From positions 62,001 to 126,000 of the forward strand of contig NZ_SCNG01000008.1 of NCBI RefSeq assembly GCF_005503555.1: 64,000 bases of DNA, in the 5' to 3' direction. Positions within the stretch are counted from its first letter, which is position 1. Each line of letters starts with the position of its first letter. The stretch is from Rudaea sp. 3F27F6 (GTDB taxonomy: Bacteria; Pseudomonadota; Gammaproteobacteria; Xanthomonadales; Rhodanobacteraceae). The position numbers and the translations under genes were made by a program. The notes beneath the pieces were generated by a model that saw nothing but the letters and a program-made list of their open reading frames with translations, did no database searches and had not been told where the DNA came from. Positions 41,488-50,118 of the stretch are shown in pieces.

Positions 41488-41559
41488 GCCGCGGGAGGGA
41501 AGAGATCGATCTGCGCTTCACGCAGACCGGATCTTTCCCAAACGCATGAGCCTCGCCGA

Positions 41560-42477
41560 CTACAGCTGGGCGAACTTGAGGCCGCGACGATTCTGCTTTA
41601 CCACCCGGTTGTGGGAAGAAGGGTCATCGCCGGAGACCACGACCACCCCGAAGTTATCGAGAGAGATGCGGCTGCCGTACTCTTCCACGTGGTCGGAATC
41701 CGGGTAGACGTGCACTGAAGCAGGAACGTAGCGGGCAGCGAAGCCCAGGCGGGTTTTGTCCGTCGTGGAATTCGGGTGGGACGCGTGCATGCACGTCGAC
41801 CAGAAGATCACGAACTGACCCGCGCGCATCTGCATCGACGCTGCCTTCGACTCATCCGGACGCCAATCCGGATCTTTCTGAAGATTACGGTAGTCGTAGC
41901 CGAAGAAGCCTCGCTTGATGCCGTCCTTCTCGAGCTTGTTGACGTTCTCCGGCTCGTACTTCATGCCCTTGGACTCGTCGTAGAACATCTCTTCATGAGT
42001 GCCGGGCATGAAGCGCAGGCAGCCCATCTCTTCGGAGGCGTCGGTCAACGCCGTCCAAACGGTGATCGCGCCACCGAACCGATCATTCTGCGGCCAGATG
42101 ATCTGGGGTTTGCCCGAGGCATGCGCGAACGTGTCGGCCTGGTGCCAATCAGTTCCTTCGTCACCCGGGTACTTGGGGAACAGTTCGGAGCGCCAGCAAA
42201 TCAAATCGGGGCCGAGGATGTCGGTCACCTTGTCGACGATTTCGCGGCGCATGATGTGCTCGCTCAAATCATTGACATCCAAGTGGCGGTCGTAGCCCGC
42301 GATAACGCTCTTGTTGTCCAGTTCGTAGGCGGCATGCGATCGATCGAACAGTTCCGCGCGAATGCGCTTGTACGTGGCCTTGATCTCGTCTGCGTCATAC
42401 AGATCGAATGGGCCGACAAAACCGTTCGCTCTAAAGCTCGCCTGTTGTTCCTGCGTCAAACCAAATTTTTTGTTCAT
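41560..42477 (-). CDS. SyrB2-like nonheme Fe(II)/2-oxoglutarate halogenase
   Basis: A 305-residue protein of the phytanoyl-CoA dioxygenase superfamily that closely resembles SyrB2 from memory over its whole length (KKFxLTxEQ start, [31 protein letters not shown]). The decisive point is the metal motif: H112-Q113-A114, where hydroxylases have Asp at the third position. Ala there opens a site for chloride. The distal His is H231 in FWSTCMHAS, and R243 may bind 2-oxoglutarate. Family members chlorinate the unactivated methyl group of an amino acid held on a carrier protein. The carrier and A genes lie directly upstream. The substrate is probably the residue loaded by that A protein. Confidence 0.93.
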   Translation of the reverse strand: MNKKFGLTQEQQASFRANGFVGPFDLYDADEIKATYKRIRAELFDRSHAAYELDNKSVIAGYDRHLDVNDLSEHIMRREIVDKVTDILGPDLICWRSELFPKYPGDEGTDWHQADTFAHASGKPQIIWPQNDRFGGAITVWTALTDASEEMGCLRFMPGTHEEMFYDESKGMKYEPENVNKLEKDGIKRGFFGYDYRNLQKDPDWRPDESKAASMQMRAGQFVIFWSTCMHASHPNSTTDKTRLGFAARYVPASVHVYPDSDHVEEYGSRISLDNFGVVVVSGDDPSSHNRVVKQNRRGLKFAQL

Positions 42478-42531
42478 GTGAATCCGCTACCTCCGTGCAA
42501 TTGCGGGCCAATACTTCCGTTGAGTTTAAAA

Positions 42532-42789
42532 TCAGCCAACCGCGGCGACTTTGACCGCGGACTTGGCTTCGATATAGGCCACGACCCATCCGTCTATCAT
42601 CGGATTGGCCATGAGGTGCGAAGACGGAACACTCACGCCCAACTTCTCCTCGATTTGTAGCTGCATGTCGATCACGGTGAGTGACGACATGCCCGCCTCG
42701 AAGAAATCCTGGTCGCCAGGCAGATTCTGCAAGCTTGGTTTGGATTGAATCACGCCTAGGACAATGCTGCGTACATCGGCATCCAACAT
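42532..42789 (-). CDS. Stand-alone peptidyl carrier protein
   Basis: An 85-residue acyl/peptidyl carrier protein whose ATG follows a strong AGGAG site. The phosphopantetheine attachment site is the second Ser of DFFEAGMSSLTVID (about residue 36). It sits between the stand-alone A gene and the halogenase, so it is the expected platform on which the A protein loads an amino acid and the halogenase acts. It corresponds to the T part of SyrB1 or to CmaD in the coronamic acid pathway, but is encoded separately. Confidence 0.92.
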   Translation of the reverse strand: MLDADVRSIVLGVIQSKPSLQNLPGDQDFFEAGMSSLTVIDMQLQIEEKLGVSVPSSHLMANPMIDGWVVAYIEAKSAVKVAAVG

Positions 42790-42821
42790 TTTTCTCTCCT
42801 AAAACGATTTGCATTCATTTG

Positions 42822-44351
42822 CTAGTTAGGTGCATCAGCCATTGAAACAGCGGACTCCCTGATGCGTTGTCGATCGATCTTGCCGTTCATGTTGATCGGC
42901 AGATTGGTACTCAAACGAATCAAGTCGGGAACCATGTAGGCCGGCACCTCCTCGGCCAGTGCCCGCTTCACTTCGGCCACCGTGGTCGCGCCTTCCGCAT
43001 CCAGCAACAAGTCGGCAATCAAGTGCTGATCACCGTTGTCGAATTTCTCCACCGTCACGGCGGCGTCCACCACGTGATCCAATTTCAGCAAGGCGGCCTG
43101 CACTTCTTCCAGAGCCACCCGGTAGCCGCGAATCTTCATCTGATGGTCGCGGCGCCCTCGGAATTCGATTTCATCGTTCGCGTTGCGAAGTACCAGATCG
43201 CCGGTGCGGTAGATCAAGCCGTCTGCGATGGACGGATTGCGGAAGAAAGCAGTGCTGAGTCCGTCATCGTTTAGATAGCCCAGCGCCACACCTGAGCCGG
43301 AGGCGTACAGCTCGCCGATCTCACCGTTCGTGACCGGCTGCAGCGCCTCATCGAGGATGTGCACCTGGGTTCCGGATATCGTGGTGCCGATGGGCACGCA
43401 CTCGGTCGGGCGATTGGCCGTCGTCATGCGGTGGCAGCAGGTGAACGTGGTGTTCTCCGTCGGTCCGTAGCCGTTGATGAGCACCAGCTCTGGCATTGCA
43501 TCCAGGACCTTGTTGACCACTTTCGGGTAGAGAACATCACCGCCCGCCAACAGAACCTTGATTCCTTTCAGCGAGGTCAGGAAGCGAGTGGCTATCAAAT
43601 GGAACAGCGCGGCGGTCAACCAGAGGATCGTTATCCGCTGTTCACGGATTTCCCTGGCAAACAGACTGGGGTCGAACGTCGCGCCGGAGTACAACACGAG
43701 CGTGCCGCCATTCAGCAGCGCGCCCCAGATCTCGAAGGTGGATGCGTCGAACGAGAGCGGCGCGAATTGCAGGATGCTGTCGTGTTCCGAAACTTCGATG
43801 TAGTTGGATTGCTTCACTAGGCGAATGACAGCGCGATGGGGAACCACAACTCCCTTCGGCTGACCCGTCGAACCCGACGTGAACATCACGTAGCAAGGAT
43901 CGTCAGGCTCCCCTTCGACCTCGAGGTTGTCGGAATTCTCCGCGGAGAAAAGATCCGCCGAGCGGCTGTCGACGATGTGTCTGCCCAGCGCCAGCGATTC
44001 ATGGATCTCGTGATCCGCGATCACCACGCTGACTCGAGCGGCATTCAAGCACTTCGAGTTGCGGGCCACGGGATTGTTGCCGTCCAGGGGCAGATAGGTG
44101 CCACCGCACTTGAGGACGGCCAGAATCGCGACCACTTGCTCCGGAGAACGCGACATCATCACGGCAACCACGTCGCCCCGAGCGACTGCGCACGCGGACA
44201 AGTGATGTGCGACCTGATTGGCGCGAGCGTTGAGCTCCGCATACGTGAGCGCGACGCTGGCGCATCTCAGGGCAACGGCCTGCGGGCGCTTAGAAGCCTC
44301 GGCTTCGAATATGCGCGAGATCGACGCGTGCTGATTGTTCTTATGCGACAC
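42822..44351 (-). CDS. Stand-alone amino-acid adenylation enzyme
   Basis: A 509-residue complete A domain with no carrier domain: MFTSGSTGQPKG, NGYGPTENTT, YRTGDL and NGKIDR (catalytic Lys) are all present. The by-eye specificity code is DAFWLAGTFK (D, A, F from FDASTF; W from ITILWL; L/A from VLLAGG; G, T, F from GYGPTENTTF). This resembles Val and other branched aliphatic codes, not the Thr code DFWNxGMVHK of SyrB1. The GTG start at 44351 overlaps the end of the acyltransferase by 11 bases and has GGAG ten bases upstream. It should charge the free carrier protein encoded downstream. The code reading is approximate. Confidence 0.9.
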   Translation of the reverse strand: MSHKNNQHASISRIFEAEASKRPQAVALRCASVALTYAELNARANQVAHHLSACAVARGDVVAVMMSRSPEQVVAILAVLKCGGTYLPLDGNNPVARNSKCLNAARVSVVIADHEIHESLALGRHIVDSRSADLFSAENSDNLEVEGEPDDPCYVMFTSGSTGQPKGVVVPHRAVIRLVKQSNYIEVSEHDSILQFAPLSFDASTFEIWGALLNGGTLVLYSGATFDPSLFAREIREQRITILWLTAALFHLIATRFLTSLKGIKVLLAGGDVLYPKVVNKVLDAMPELVLINGYGPTENTTFTCCHRMTTANRPTECVPIGTTISGTQVHILDEALQPVTNGEIGELYASGSGVALGYLNDDGLSTAFFRNPSIADGLIYRTGDLVLRNANDEIEFRGRRDHQMKIRGYRVALEEVQAALLKLDHVVDAAVTVEKFDNGDQHLIADLLLDAEGATTVAEVKRALAEEVPAYMVPDLIRLSTNLPINMNGKIDRQRIRESAVSMADAPN

Positions 44352-45180
44352 CTTCGTACGCTCCGGTCAAGAAATCGCGAGTGACCCCCATGACTCGGGT
44401 GGCGTCACGCAACAATTCGTAATGATCTCCTTCGGGCTCGATGACGATCGAAGAGTTCTTCATGTGTTTCTGGATTTGCATCGAGCTGTGAATGTTGGTT
44501 TGCAAATCTCGCTCACAGGCGATCAGGAGCGTGCGGTTATTGACCGTCGATGCAAGCTCCTGAAAGTTCGTGGAGCGATACGACAGGTAGTTGAGCGCGT
44601 AGCGCTGAAAGAAATGAGCTTGGGAAAACGGCAACTTGATGCCTTCGGGGACCTGGCGCGCGCTCAACAGTTTGTGTTGGTCCGGCAAGCGCTCGAGAAT
44701 GAACTGAGCCGTTTTCCGGTCTTTCGAAGCCATCGGCAGCAGGCTGTCGATGTCGCGACCGAACTGCGTGACGCAAGCCGATTGACTCAGCAAGGCATAG
44801 TCGCCGCTGACCAGCACCAACGCGTCGAATCGATCCGGGTTGACGTTCACCGCGGCCAAGGCAATCCCGGCGCCCGAGCAATAGCCCACGATGTGGGCCT
44901 GCTCGACTTCGCAGGCATCCAGAATGGCAAATAGGTCGGCGACATGGCGCTCGACCGTGAGCTCCTTCTGACTCACCGGATGTTCCGCCGGTGCGAGGAT
45001 CAATCTCGCCTCCCAGCAGATCACGCGGAAGAAATCCTTGAAGCGATCGATGAATGGCTGCGCGAGGTCGAGCTTGAGACCGAACGGAATGATAAACAGG
45101 AGAGCCGGCTTCGCAGACGAAAAATCACTGCAGGAGTAGCGTATTTGTACGCCATCGCGGGTTGTCGTCAGGCATTCCAA
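44341..45180 (-). CDS. CmaE/SyrC-type aminoacyltransferase with Cys nucleophile
   Basis: A 279-residue alpha/beta-hydrolase-fold protein. The nucleophile elbow reads VGYCSGAG, so Cys101 replaces the usual Ser. D225 (ACERD) and H253 (EGDHYELL) complete the triad. CmaE and SyrC, which shuttle a chlorinated or other aminoacyl group from one carrier protein to another, use the same Cys variation (from memory). I choose the TTG start at 45180, preceded by AAGGGA eight bases away. It is first in the operon and overlaps the A gene. Its expected role is to move the halogenated residue from the free carrier to the A-less NRPS modules. Confidence 0.85.
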   Translation of the reverse strand: MECLTTTRDGVQIRYSCSDFSSAKPALLFIIPFGLKLDLAQPFIDRFKDFFRVICWEARLILAPAEHPVSQKELTVERHVADLFAILDACEVEQAHIVGYCSGAGIALAAVNVNPDRFDALVLVSGDYALLSQSACVTQFGRDIDSLLPMASKDRKTAQFILERLPDQHKLLSARQVPEGIKLPFSQAHFFQRYALNYLSYRSTNFQELASTVNNRTLLIACERDLQTNIHSSMQIQKHMKNSSIVIEPEGDHYELLRDATRVMGVTRDFLTGAYEGVA

Positions 45181-45296
45181 GATCGCATTCCCTTATTCTA
45201 GTTAGAGAATCGTTTCCCGTGCGCTTCTATGAGCAATTGATTCCTACAATACCAGTGACTTTGCGATGCAACTGTGACTGTCTTGCCAATTAAGTT

Positions 45297-45325
45297 ACTA
45301 TAACCCCTGATCACGAATCAATCAA
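45297..45325 (-). promoter_or_regulatory. Candidate sigma70 promoter of the main NRPS operon
   Basis: On the minus strand TTGATT and TATAGT are separated by exactly 17 bases. This places a start site about 105-110 bases ahead of the aminoacyltransferase start. The 141-base space between the two genes is clearly richer in AT than the surrounding coding DNA. The -35 half lies in the last codons of the PPTase gene. No operator was recognised. Confidence 0.4.
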
Positions 45326-46017
45326 CGCGCTGCGCGGACGACCAAGCTCGTATGAACGCGTTGATTTGCGAACGCGAAACGACCGCTAAACGAATCACGA
45401 ATCCAGTCGAGCGATCCGGTTGAAGCTGGGCTCACTCGCCAACGATCTCCTTCAACGATCACACGCACCGAAGTGAAGTCGAGCCACTCTTTTGCGAACT
45501 GGTATTGGCACTTGTAGAACGACTCCTTGGCGCTGAACAACAAGGCAGCCATCCGATGGCGTTGCTCGTCGGGCAATTGCACGAGCCAGGCGCGTTCCTC
45601 CGCGGTGAACAGATGCGGCCACAAATTGGCAGTAACGCACGACTCGTGCTCTGCGTCGATGCCGATGCCGGCGAACTCGTCGGTGCGACCAACCACCGCC
45701 GCACAGAATCCGTTCACGTGGGTAATGCTTCCGACAATGCCTTCAGGCCAGATTGGTGCCCGGCTCTGATCCGCCAACAGCGAGAATCCGACGATTCCGA
45801 GTTTTGAGAGCGCGTGCCGCGCGCACCAGCGGCCAGTGGCGAACTCCCGAACTCTGTCTGGTACGGCGGAAGCGATCAGTGCTCGTTCCGTCACGGTCAA
45901 GGTCGCATCGGAGACCGTTGTCGTCGACTCGACCGCGGCGACCCCGGCCGGCAACAATGGAGAGAATTGCGGCGCGGACTGCCGAGACGAAGCTTGCATG
46001 GAGGAACGATCGTCCAT
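45322..46017 (-). CDS. EntD/Sfp-type 4'-phosphopantetheinyl transferase
   Basis: Transfers phosphopantetheine from CoA to the carrier-domain serines of the NRPSs. Family motifs are clear: EFATGRWCARHALSKLG, PIWPEGIVGSITH, GIGIDAE and FSAKESFYKCQ, with the GID Asp and the K-E pair for Mg2+/CoA. The open frame extends to a GTG at 46131, but those extra residues overlap an insertion-sequence remnant in another frame. The ATG at 46017 gives a 231-residue protein of normal family length, so I prefer it even though no strong ribosome site is seen. Same strand as the cluster, 141 bases upstream of the aminoacyltransferase. Confidence 0.92.
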   Translation of the reverse strand: MDDRSSMQASSRQSAPQFSPLLPAGVAAVESTTTVSDATLTVTERALIASAVPDRVREFATGRWCARHALSKLGIVGFSLLADQSRAPIWPEGIVGSITHVNGFCAAVVGRTDEFAGIGIDAEHESCVTANLWPHLFTAEERAWLVQLPDEQRHRMAALLFSAKESFYKCQYQFAKEWLDFTSVRVIVEGDRWRVSPASTGSLDWIRDSFSGRFAFANQRVHTSLVVRAAR

Positions 46018-46067
46018 TGCGGATAGCGTGACTACTCGGAAACCAAGGTAGGCGCTGAAGAATGGTT

Positions 46068-46220
46068 TTATCGTATCAGACGAAGGGACCGCGTGTACTT
46101 CAGCTCGGCGCGAATCGACTCCTTGATCCACTTCTTGATCGTGTTGCGCGATAGCGTGGTTCGGCGCGCGATCTCGCTGATCGGGTCTTCTCCCGAAAAC
46201 ACATCCAGCGTACTTTGGCG
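46068..46220 (-). pseudogene. IS21-like transposase (IstA) N-terminal remnant
   Basis: Read on the minus strand, one frame gives LDVFSGEDPISEIARRTT followed by LSRNTIKKWIKES, the helix-turn-helix start of IS21-family IstA proteins, then a stop at 46068. A short in-phase-looking start (MSMYAKVR) lies just upstream in a different frame, so the fragment is frameshifted as well as truncated. No IstB gene and no terminal repeats were found. It marks the right border of the NRPS cluster. Confidence 0.55.
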
Positions 46221-46776
46221 TACATGCTCATGGTGATCACCTCAAATGCTTCACTCCTCCTGCTAGGTGAGCAACACCAGCTACACACTTGCCATGCAGG
46301 CGACACCGGTGGTGACGATCGTCGAAGAGATGGCGAATATGTGCAATTTACTACAACGCAAATCGATATTTTCCTACACGATTTCTCGAACCAATTGGCA
46401 GATTAGTTAAAAAAATTTGGGCATATTCGCCCCGTTATCATTGATGCGCAACTGCGGTTTAGGAGCGGCGGCATCTTTGCCCTTAGGGAAAAGGGCCACA
46501 AAGATTTAAGGAAAGAACCTTGCCCGTCGTGCAGTGCAACAACTTGCTGCTTACAGAACTCCCTTGTTTTGAAGTCGGACTATCTTCAGCGGTAGTTCGG
46601 GGACCTATTTTCAGGTCGAGTAATGTCTGAACTAAGCAAGTATCGACGCAACCAGCTGCCGTCATGCTCGGCGGCAACCAGCCTTTCATTGCGCATGTAA
46701 TTCGCAGCGTGGAGTCCAGCCGAAGACGATAGGCGTTAATCATGCGCAGCGCCTCACCTGACAGAGGAATGAAGCC
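46221..46776. other. AT-rich intergenic stretch
   Basis: About 550 bases with no supportable gene, between the divergently oriented PPTase/IS remnant and the phosphoesterase. GC falls clearly below the neighbours near 46340-46440. An imperfect stem-loop (CCCTT...AAGGG flanked by CTTTG...CAAAG) lies around 46470-46500. The last bases carry the phosphoesterase ribosome site (GAGGAATGAAGCC). The promoters of both flanking units are presumably here, but none is convincing. Confidence 0.5.
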
Positions 46777-48051
46777 ATGTCCAAGCCCAAGCAGAGTCAT
46801 CAGTTCGGTAAACCACGTCCATCCGGCGACGGCAATTTTCATACTCACGTGGAAACGCCTCAGGAGGTCCGGGACACTCACTTTCGTCCACTGCCACCAC
46901 CGACGGGCAGCCCACCCTTCCAACTCGATATCGCATCGTTGCTCAAGCCCGCCCAACTGGCGGACATCGTCAGTGCCCGCAAGCTCACGTTCCACATCAA
47001 TGCAGACTTGGGGGGCATCAATTTCGCGGTGCCGCAGCAACTCGTGGCCACTGGCATGGAAGCCGATTTCAAAACGGGCGCTAGGCCGTCAGATAACCCC
47101 GCGTTCCTGTACATACTCGGCGACTGCGTCTATTTCAACGGTCAGCCCGATCAATATCGTGCCCAGTTCTTCCAACCCTACGAACATTACCAGGCGCCCA
47201 TCTTCGCAGTCCCCGGCAACCACGATGGCGAAAATATGCCATCGGGAAGTACTCTCGATGGCTTTGTGAGATTCTTCTGTTCGGACTCGCCTAAGCTTCT
47301 GCCTGAAGCGGGTGATACCGGTCGCACGACAATGACCCAGCCGAACGTGTACTGGACTCTGCGGACGCCGATGGTCAATTTCCTTGGACTCTATTCGAAC
47401 GTTCCTGAGGGAGGCGACGTGCGCTCACCCCAGAAGGAATGGCTCGTTAGTCAATTGAAATCCCTGCCCACCAATGTGCCACTGCTGTTGACGCTCCACC
47501 ATCCGATCTACTCCGCCGATATCTTCCACTCGGGCAGCACCCATATGAAACAACTGCTTGAGACAGCGTTCGAGGAAGCAGGCAGACACGCAGACATGGT
47601 CCTCGCCGGGCATGTCCACGACATGCAACGCATCAGTAAACACATGCCTGACGGAACCACGATTCCCTACCTCGTCACAGGAGCCGGCGGCTATCACAAC
47701 CTGCATGCCATCGCTAAGGTCGATGGCCAGAAACTGATCGCGCCCACGACTTTTCAGGACAAGCAGGGCGAAGAGGTGACGCTCGAGCGCTACTGCGATG
47801 ATCATTTCGGCTTCCTGCGACTGGAAGTCACGGACCAACTCATCATCGGCCGTTACTACACCGTACCCAGACCGCAGGATCCCTATAGCAAAGGCAACAC
47901 GCTGATCGACTACTTTGAGTACGACTGGAAGGCACATAGGTATGTCCCAAACGCCTTGAGTGCACCCGGAGCCCCCTCAGCTTCGGCAGCCAAAAATTCG
48001 TCGCGGAAGAACACAGCAACACGAAAAGCCGCCAAGAAACGGCGTGTCTGA
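46777..48051 (+). CDS. Calcineurin-like metallophosphoesterase
   Basis: A 424-residue protein with the metallophosphoesterase signature: LGDCVYFNG (about residue 113), PGNHDGE (146), LTLHHP (240) and LAGHVHDMQR (276), which together supply the Asp/His/Asn ligands of a two-metal site. The first metal motif lacks the usual clear D-x-H, so activity is probable but unproved. There is no signal peptide. The C-terminal 40 residues are rich in Lys, Arg, Ala and Ser, a basic tail that might bind nucleic acid or membrane. The ATG follows GAGGAATGAAGCC. It is followed on the same strand by a broken patatin-like gene. The substrate is unknown. Confidence 0.85.
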   Translation: MSKPKQSHQFGKPRPSGDGNFHTHVETPQEVRDTHFRPLPPPTGSPPFQLDIASLLKPAQLADIVSARKLTFHINADLGGINFAVPQQLVATGMEADFKTGARPSDNPAFLYILGDCVYFNGQPDQYRAQFFQPYEHYQAPIFAVPGNHDGENMPSGSTLDGFVRFFCSDSPKLLPEAGDTGRTTMTQPNVYWTLRTPMVNFLGLYSNVPEGGDVRSPQKEWLVSQLKSLPTNVPLLLTLHHPIYSADIFHSGSTHMKQLLETAFEEAGRHADMVLAGHVHDMQRISKHMPDGTTIPYLVTGAGGYHNLHAIAKVDGQKLIAPTTFQDKQGEEVTLERYCDDHFGFLRLEVTDQLIIGRYYTVPRPQDPYSKGNTLIDYFEYDWKAHRYVPNALSAPGAPSASAAKNSSRKNTATRKAAKKRRV

Positions 48052-48240
48052 GCACGGCGCCCGATTCTTCGTGCGAGCGTCATCGCCGCTTAACGAACTT
48101 TGCCACGAAAGTATCGAGAAACGTCACCTGACCTGAAGCCTGCGCGGTCTCCGACTGAAATTCCTTCAGTCGCAAACTGTGATTGCATCCATTTTCGAAT
48201 TTCCACATCTATTCCTGGAACTGACAAGAGGACTGCCGGC

Positions 48241-49223
48241 ATGTCCCTTCTCAAAGGCCCTACCCTTGCGATGTCTGGCGGTGGATTTCGCTCCACGCTG
48301 TTTCAGATCGGAGCGCTCGCGCGCCTCAATGAATTTGGGCTTCTGCCGAAGCTCGCATGCCTCTAAGCGTATCGGGCGGTTCCATCGCGAATGGCTACCT
48401 CGCTGCACAATGGTCGAAGCTTCAATTCAACGGGACCGTGACGGTGAACCTCAAAGATCAATTCACTGTGCCGCTCATTGCCTTCTGCTCGAAGTCTATC
48501 GATGTTCCAAGCGTCTTAACTGGCTTCATCAACCCCTTCAAGCATGTAAGCGACGAACTTGTCGGAGCGTTACAGGAGCACCTGTTCGGCGAAAAGACGC
48601 TGCAGGATCTTCCTGACTCAAAGCCGGGATCGGTGCCACGGTTCGTATTCAACGCGACGAGCATGCAATCGGATGTTCGTTTCTGGTTTTCCAAAGAAGA
48701 TGCTGGGGACTACCGCATCGGAATTACGAAGTCGCCTCAGATATCGTTGGCGAGCGCTGTGGCCGCGTCGAGTGCCTTCCCTCCCTTCTTCGCGCCGCTC
48801 GCGATTGATCTTCGTGGCATGCAGTTCGACTCTGCGAAGGATCAAAGCGGCGTAAAGGATATCTCCGACCTCTTGGGCGACGCGGACTTCCACACCACGG
48901 CACTGCTTGCCGATGGCGGAACGTACGACAACATGGCGCTTGAAGCGGTACGGAACAACTACGACGCGGTGTGGGCAAGTGACGCTGGCTCGTCGTTTGA
49001 ACCGTCGGTAGATGTTGCCCGTGACTGGATCCGCGAAATGATGCGCATCATCGATCTCATGATGCGTGCCGATGAATCAGAACGTCGCCGTGTTTTGATC
49101 GACAAATTCCAAGCGGTGAAGAACGGCATCGATGTGGGTGTCACTGGCGCCTATTGGGGCCCGTTGACTCAGGATATGACCGACCAACGCAGGAGTGCTG
49201 AACAACTCCTTTGGGTGTCTTAG
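48241..49223 (+). pseudogene. Patatin-like phospholipase, frameshifted
   Basis: The first frame starts at 48241 (MSLLKGPTLAMSGGGFRST, the patatin oxyanion-hole motif) and stops at 48366. The second frame carries the nucleophile elbow SVSGGSIANG and continues to the DGG catalytic Asp motif (LLADGGTYDNMALE). The two halves join if one base is restored near 48355-48365. The 3' end, ending at 49223, is also shorter than I would expect. Patatin-like enzymes hydrolyse acyl groups of phospholipids. This is either a decayed gene or a sequencing error; the rest of the frame is well kept, which favours a single recent lesion or error. Confidence 0.75.
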
Positions 49224-49605
49224 CAACCCCGGCAGGCATCGGAAAGACGGCGTCAAGCTTCTTCAAGAGGAATGCATCTACCAGAAAGCGCACCACCTTT
49301 CTGTCGTAGGCGGTGTCGGTCGCCGCGTACTGCTAGCGATTTCTGTTCACCCAAGATTCCGCGACTCGCACCCCAGCAGGCGATCCATCGAGTCGCAGCG
49401 CGTAAATGTAGGCGCCTGTCCAACTCCGATGAAACCGAAGCCAACCATCCTCGAAGTAGATGAACCATTTATCTTCCATCTGCTTGGACACGAAGCCATG
49501 CATCAGTTGCTTCGCCTCGGCGTCCGTGAACCACGCCTCGAACCCAAGCGACTCCCGCTCGATAGGCTGCAGGAGGTGCTTCCACGATGCACCAATAGCA
49601 CGCAT
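49141..49605 (-). pseudogene. Conserved-looking hypothetical protein with in-frame stop
   Basis: From the ATG at 49605 the frame reads as a plausible soluble protein (ESLGFEAWFTDAEAKQL, EDKWFIYFEDGWLRFHRS, GSPAGVRVAESWVNRNR) and meets a TAG at 49333-49335. Past that stop the same frame continues sensibly (QYAATDTAYDRKVVRFLVDA and onward) to 49141. This suggests a single nonsense mutation, a base error, or read-through. It overlaps the 3' end of the patatin remnant on the other strand. The start lies 22 bases after the membrane-protein stop. Function unknown. Confidence 0.5.
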
Positions 49606-49626
49606 GTTCTGCCCCCAACAACTGAC

Positions 49627-50118
49627 CTAGGCCACGCCGCGAGGCGGCATCGGTTTGAATGAATTGCTAGATTGCCTGCGATGATCTGCGATCTCCAAAA
49701 GCACATAGCCAGCTGCCAGGATCAAGCCCATGATGTCTGCATACCATTGCCCGTACTGAAAATATCCACGAGGGGCTCCTCCGTAAACTCCTGAGAATGC
49801 CTGACCCTGTTCGAACAAATAGCTACCGACCGCGTACCCGGCTGCAAACAAAACAAAGATACAGAGCAGCATGATTTGCTGCGCGCGGTCACTTGAAGGG
49901 TGTTTTCCCAGATTCCGAAATACGCCGAAAAGAAGCAGAGAAAGCATTAGAGGTAGACCAAGGCCGGCAAGGGCGTGTTCGACAATTGCTCGCCACTCAT
50001 ACCCGAGCAGCGAGGTCACCCACTCCCGCACAACGGAGCCCTTTGCTGCGCGAAGATATAGCGCGCAACAGAGAAACAGAAAGGTGGCTAGAAAGGGGCG
50101 ACAAATTCTCACAGGCAA
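49627..50118 (-). CDS. Small integral membrane protein, unknown function
   Basis: A 163-residue protein with four hydrophobic segments (ICRPFLATFLFLCCALYL, ALAGLGLPLMLSLLLFGVF, IMLLCIFVLFAAGYAVGSYL, WYADIMGLILAAGYVLL) and a short charged C-terminus. The start is uncertain (TTG at 50118 or GTG two codons later). It lies on the same strand as, and 22 bases before, the hypothetical gene with the in-frame stop. No family was recognised. Confidence 0.6.
   Translation of the reverse strand: MPVRICRPFLATFLFLCCALYLRAAKGSVVREWVTSLLGYEWRAIVEHALAGLGLPLMLSLLLFGVFRNLGKHPSSDRAQQIMLLCIFVLFAAGYAVGSYLFEQGQAFSGVYGGAPRGYFQYGQWYADIMGLILAAGYVLLEIADHRRQSSNSFKPMPPRGVA

Noticed and set aside
42532-44351. Assigning the stand-alone A/T pair to threonine because of the SyrB2-like neighbour
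   Set aside because: The A-domain pocket residues do not match the Thr code (no F-W-N at the key places); a branched aliphatic substrate fits better.
46483-47040. Minus-strand 185-codon frame
   Set aside because: Antisense to the start of the metallophosphoesterase, no ribosome site, no recognisable motif.
49612-49690. Second attC-like site after the small membrane protein
   Set aside because: A stretch TTTGAATGAATTGCTAG resembles one arm, but the other arm and both core sites are missing.
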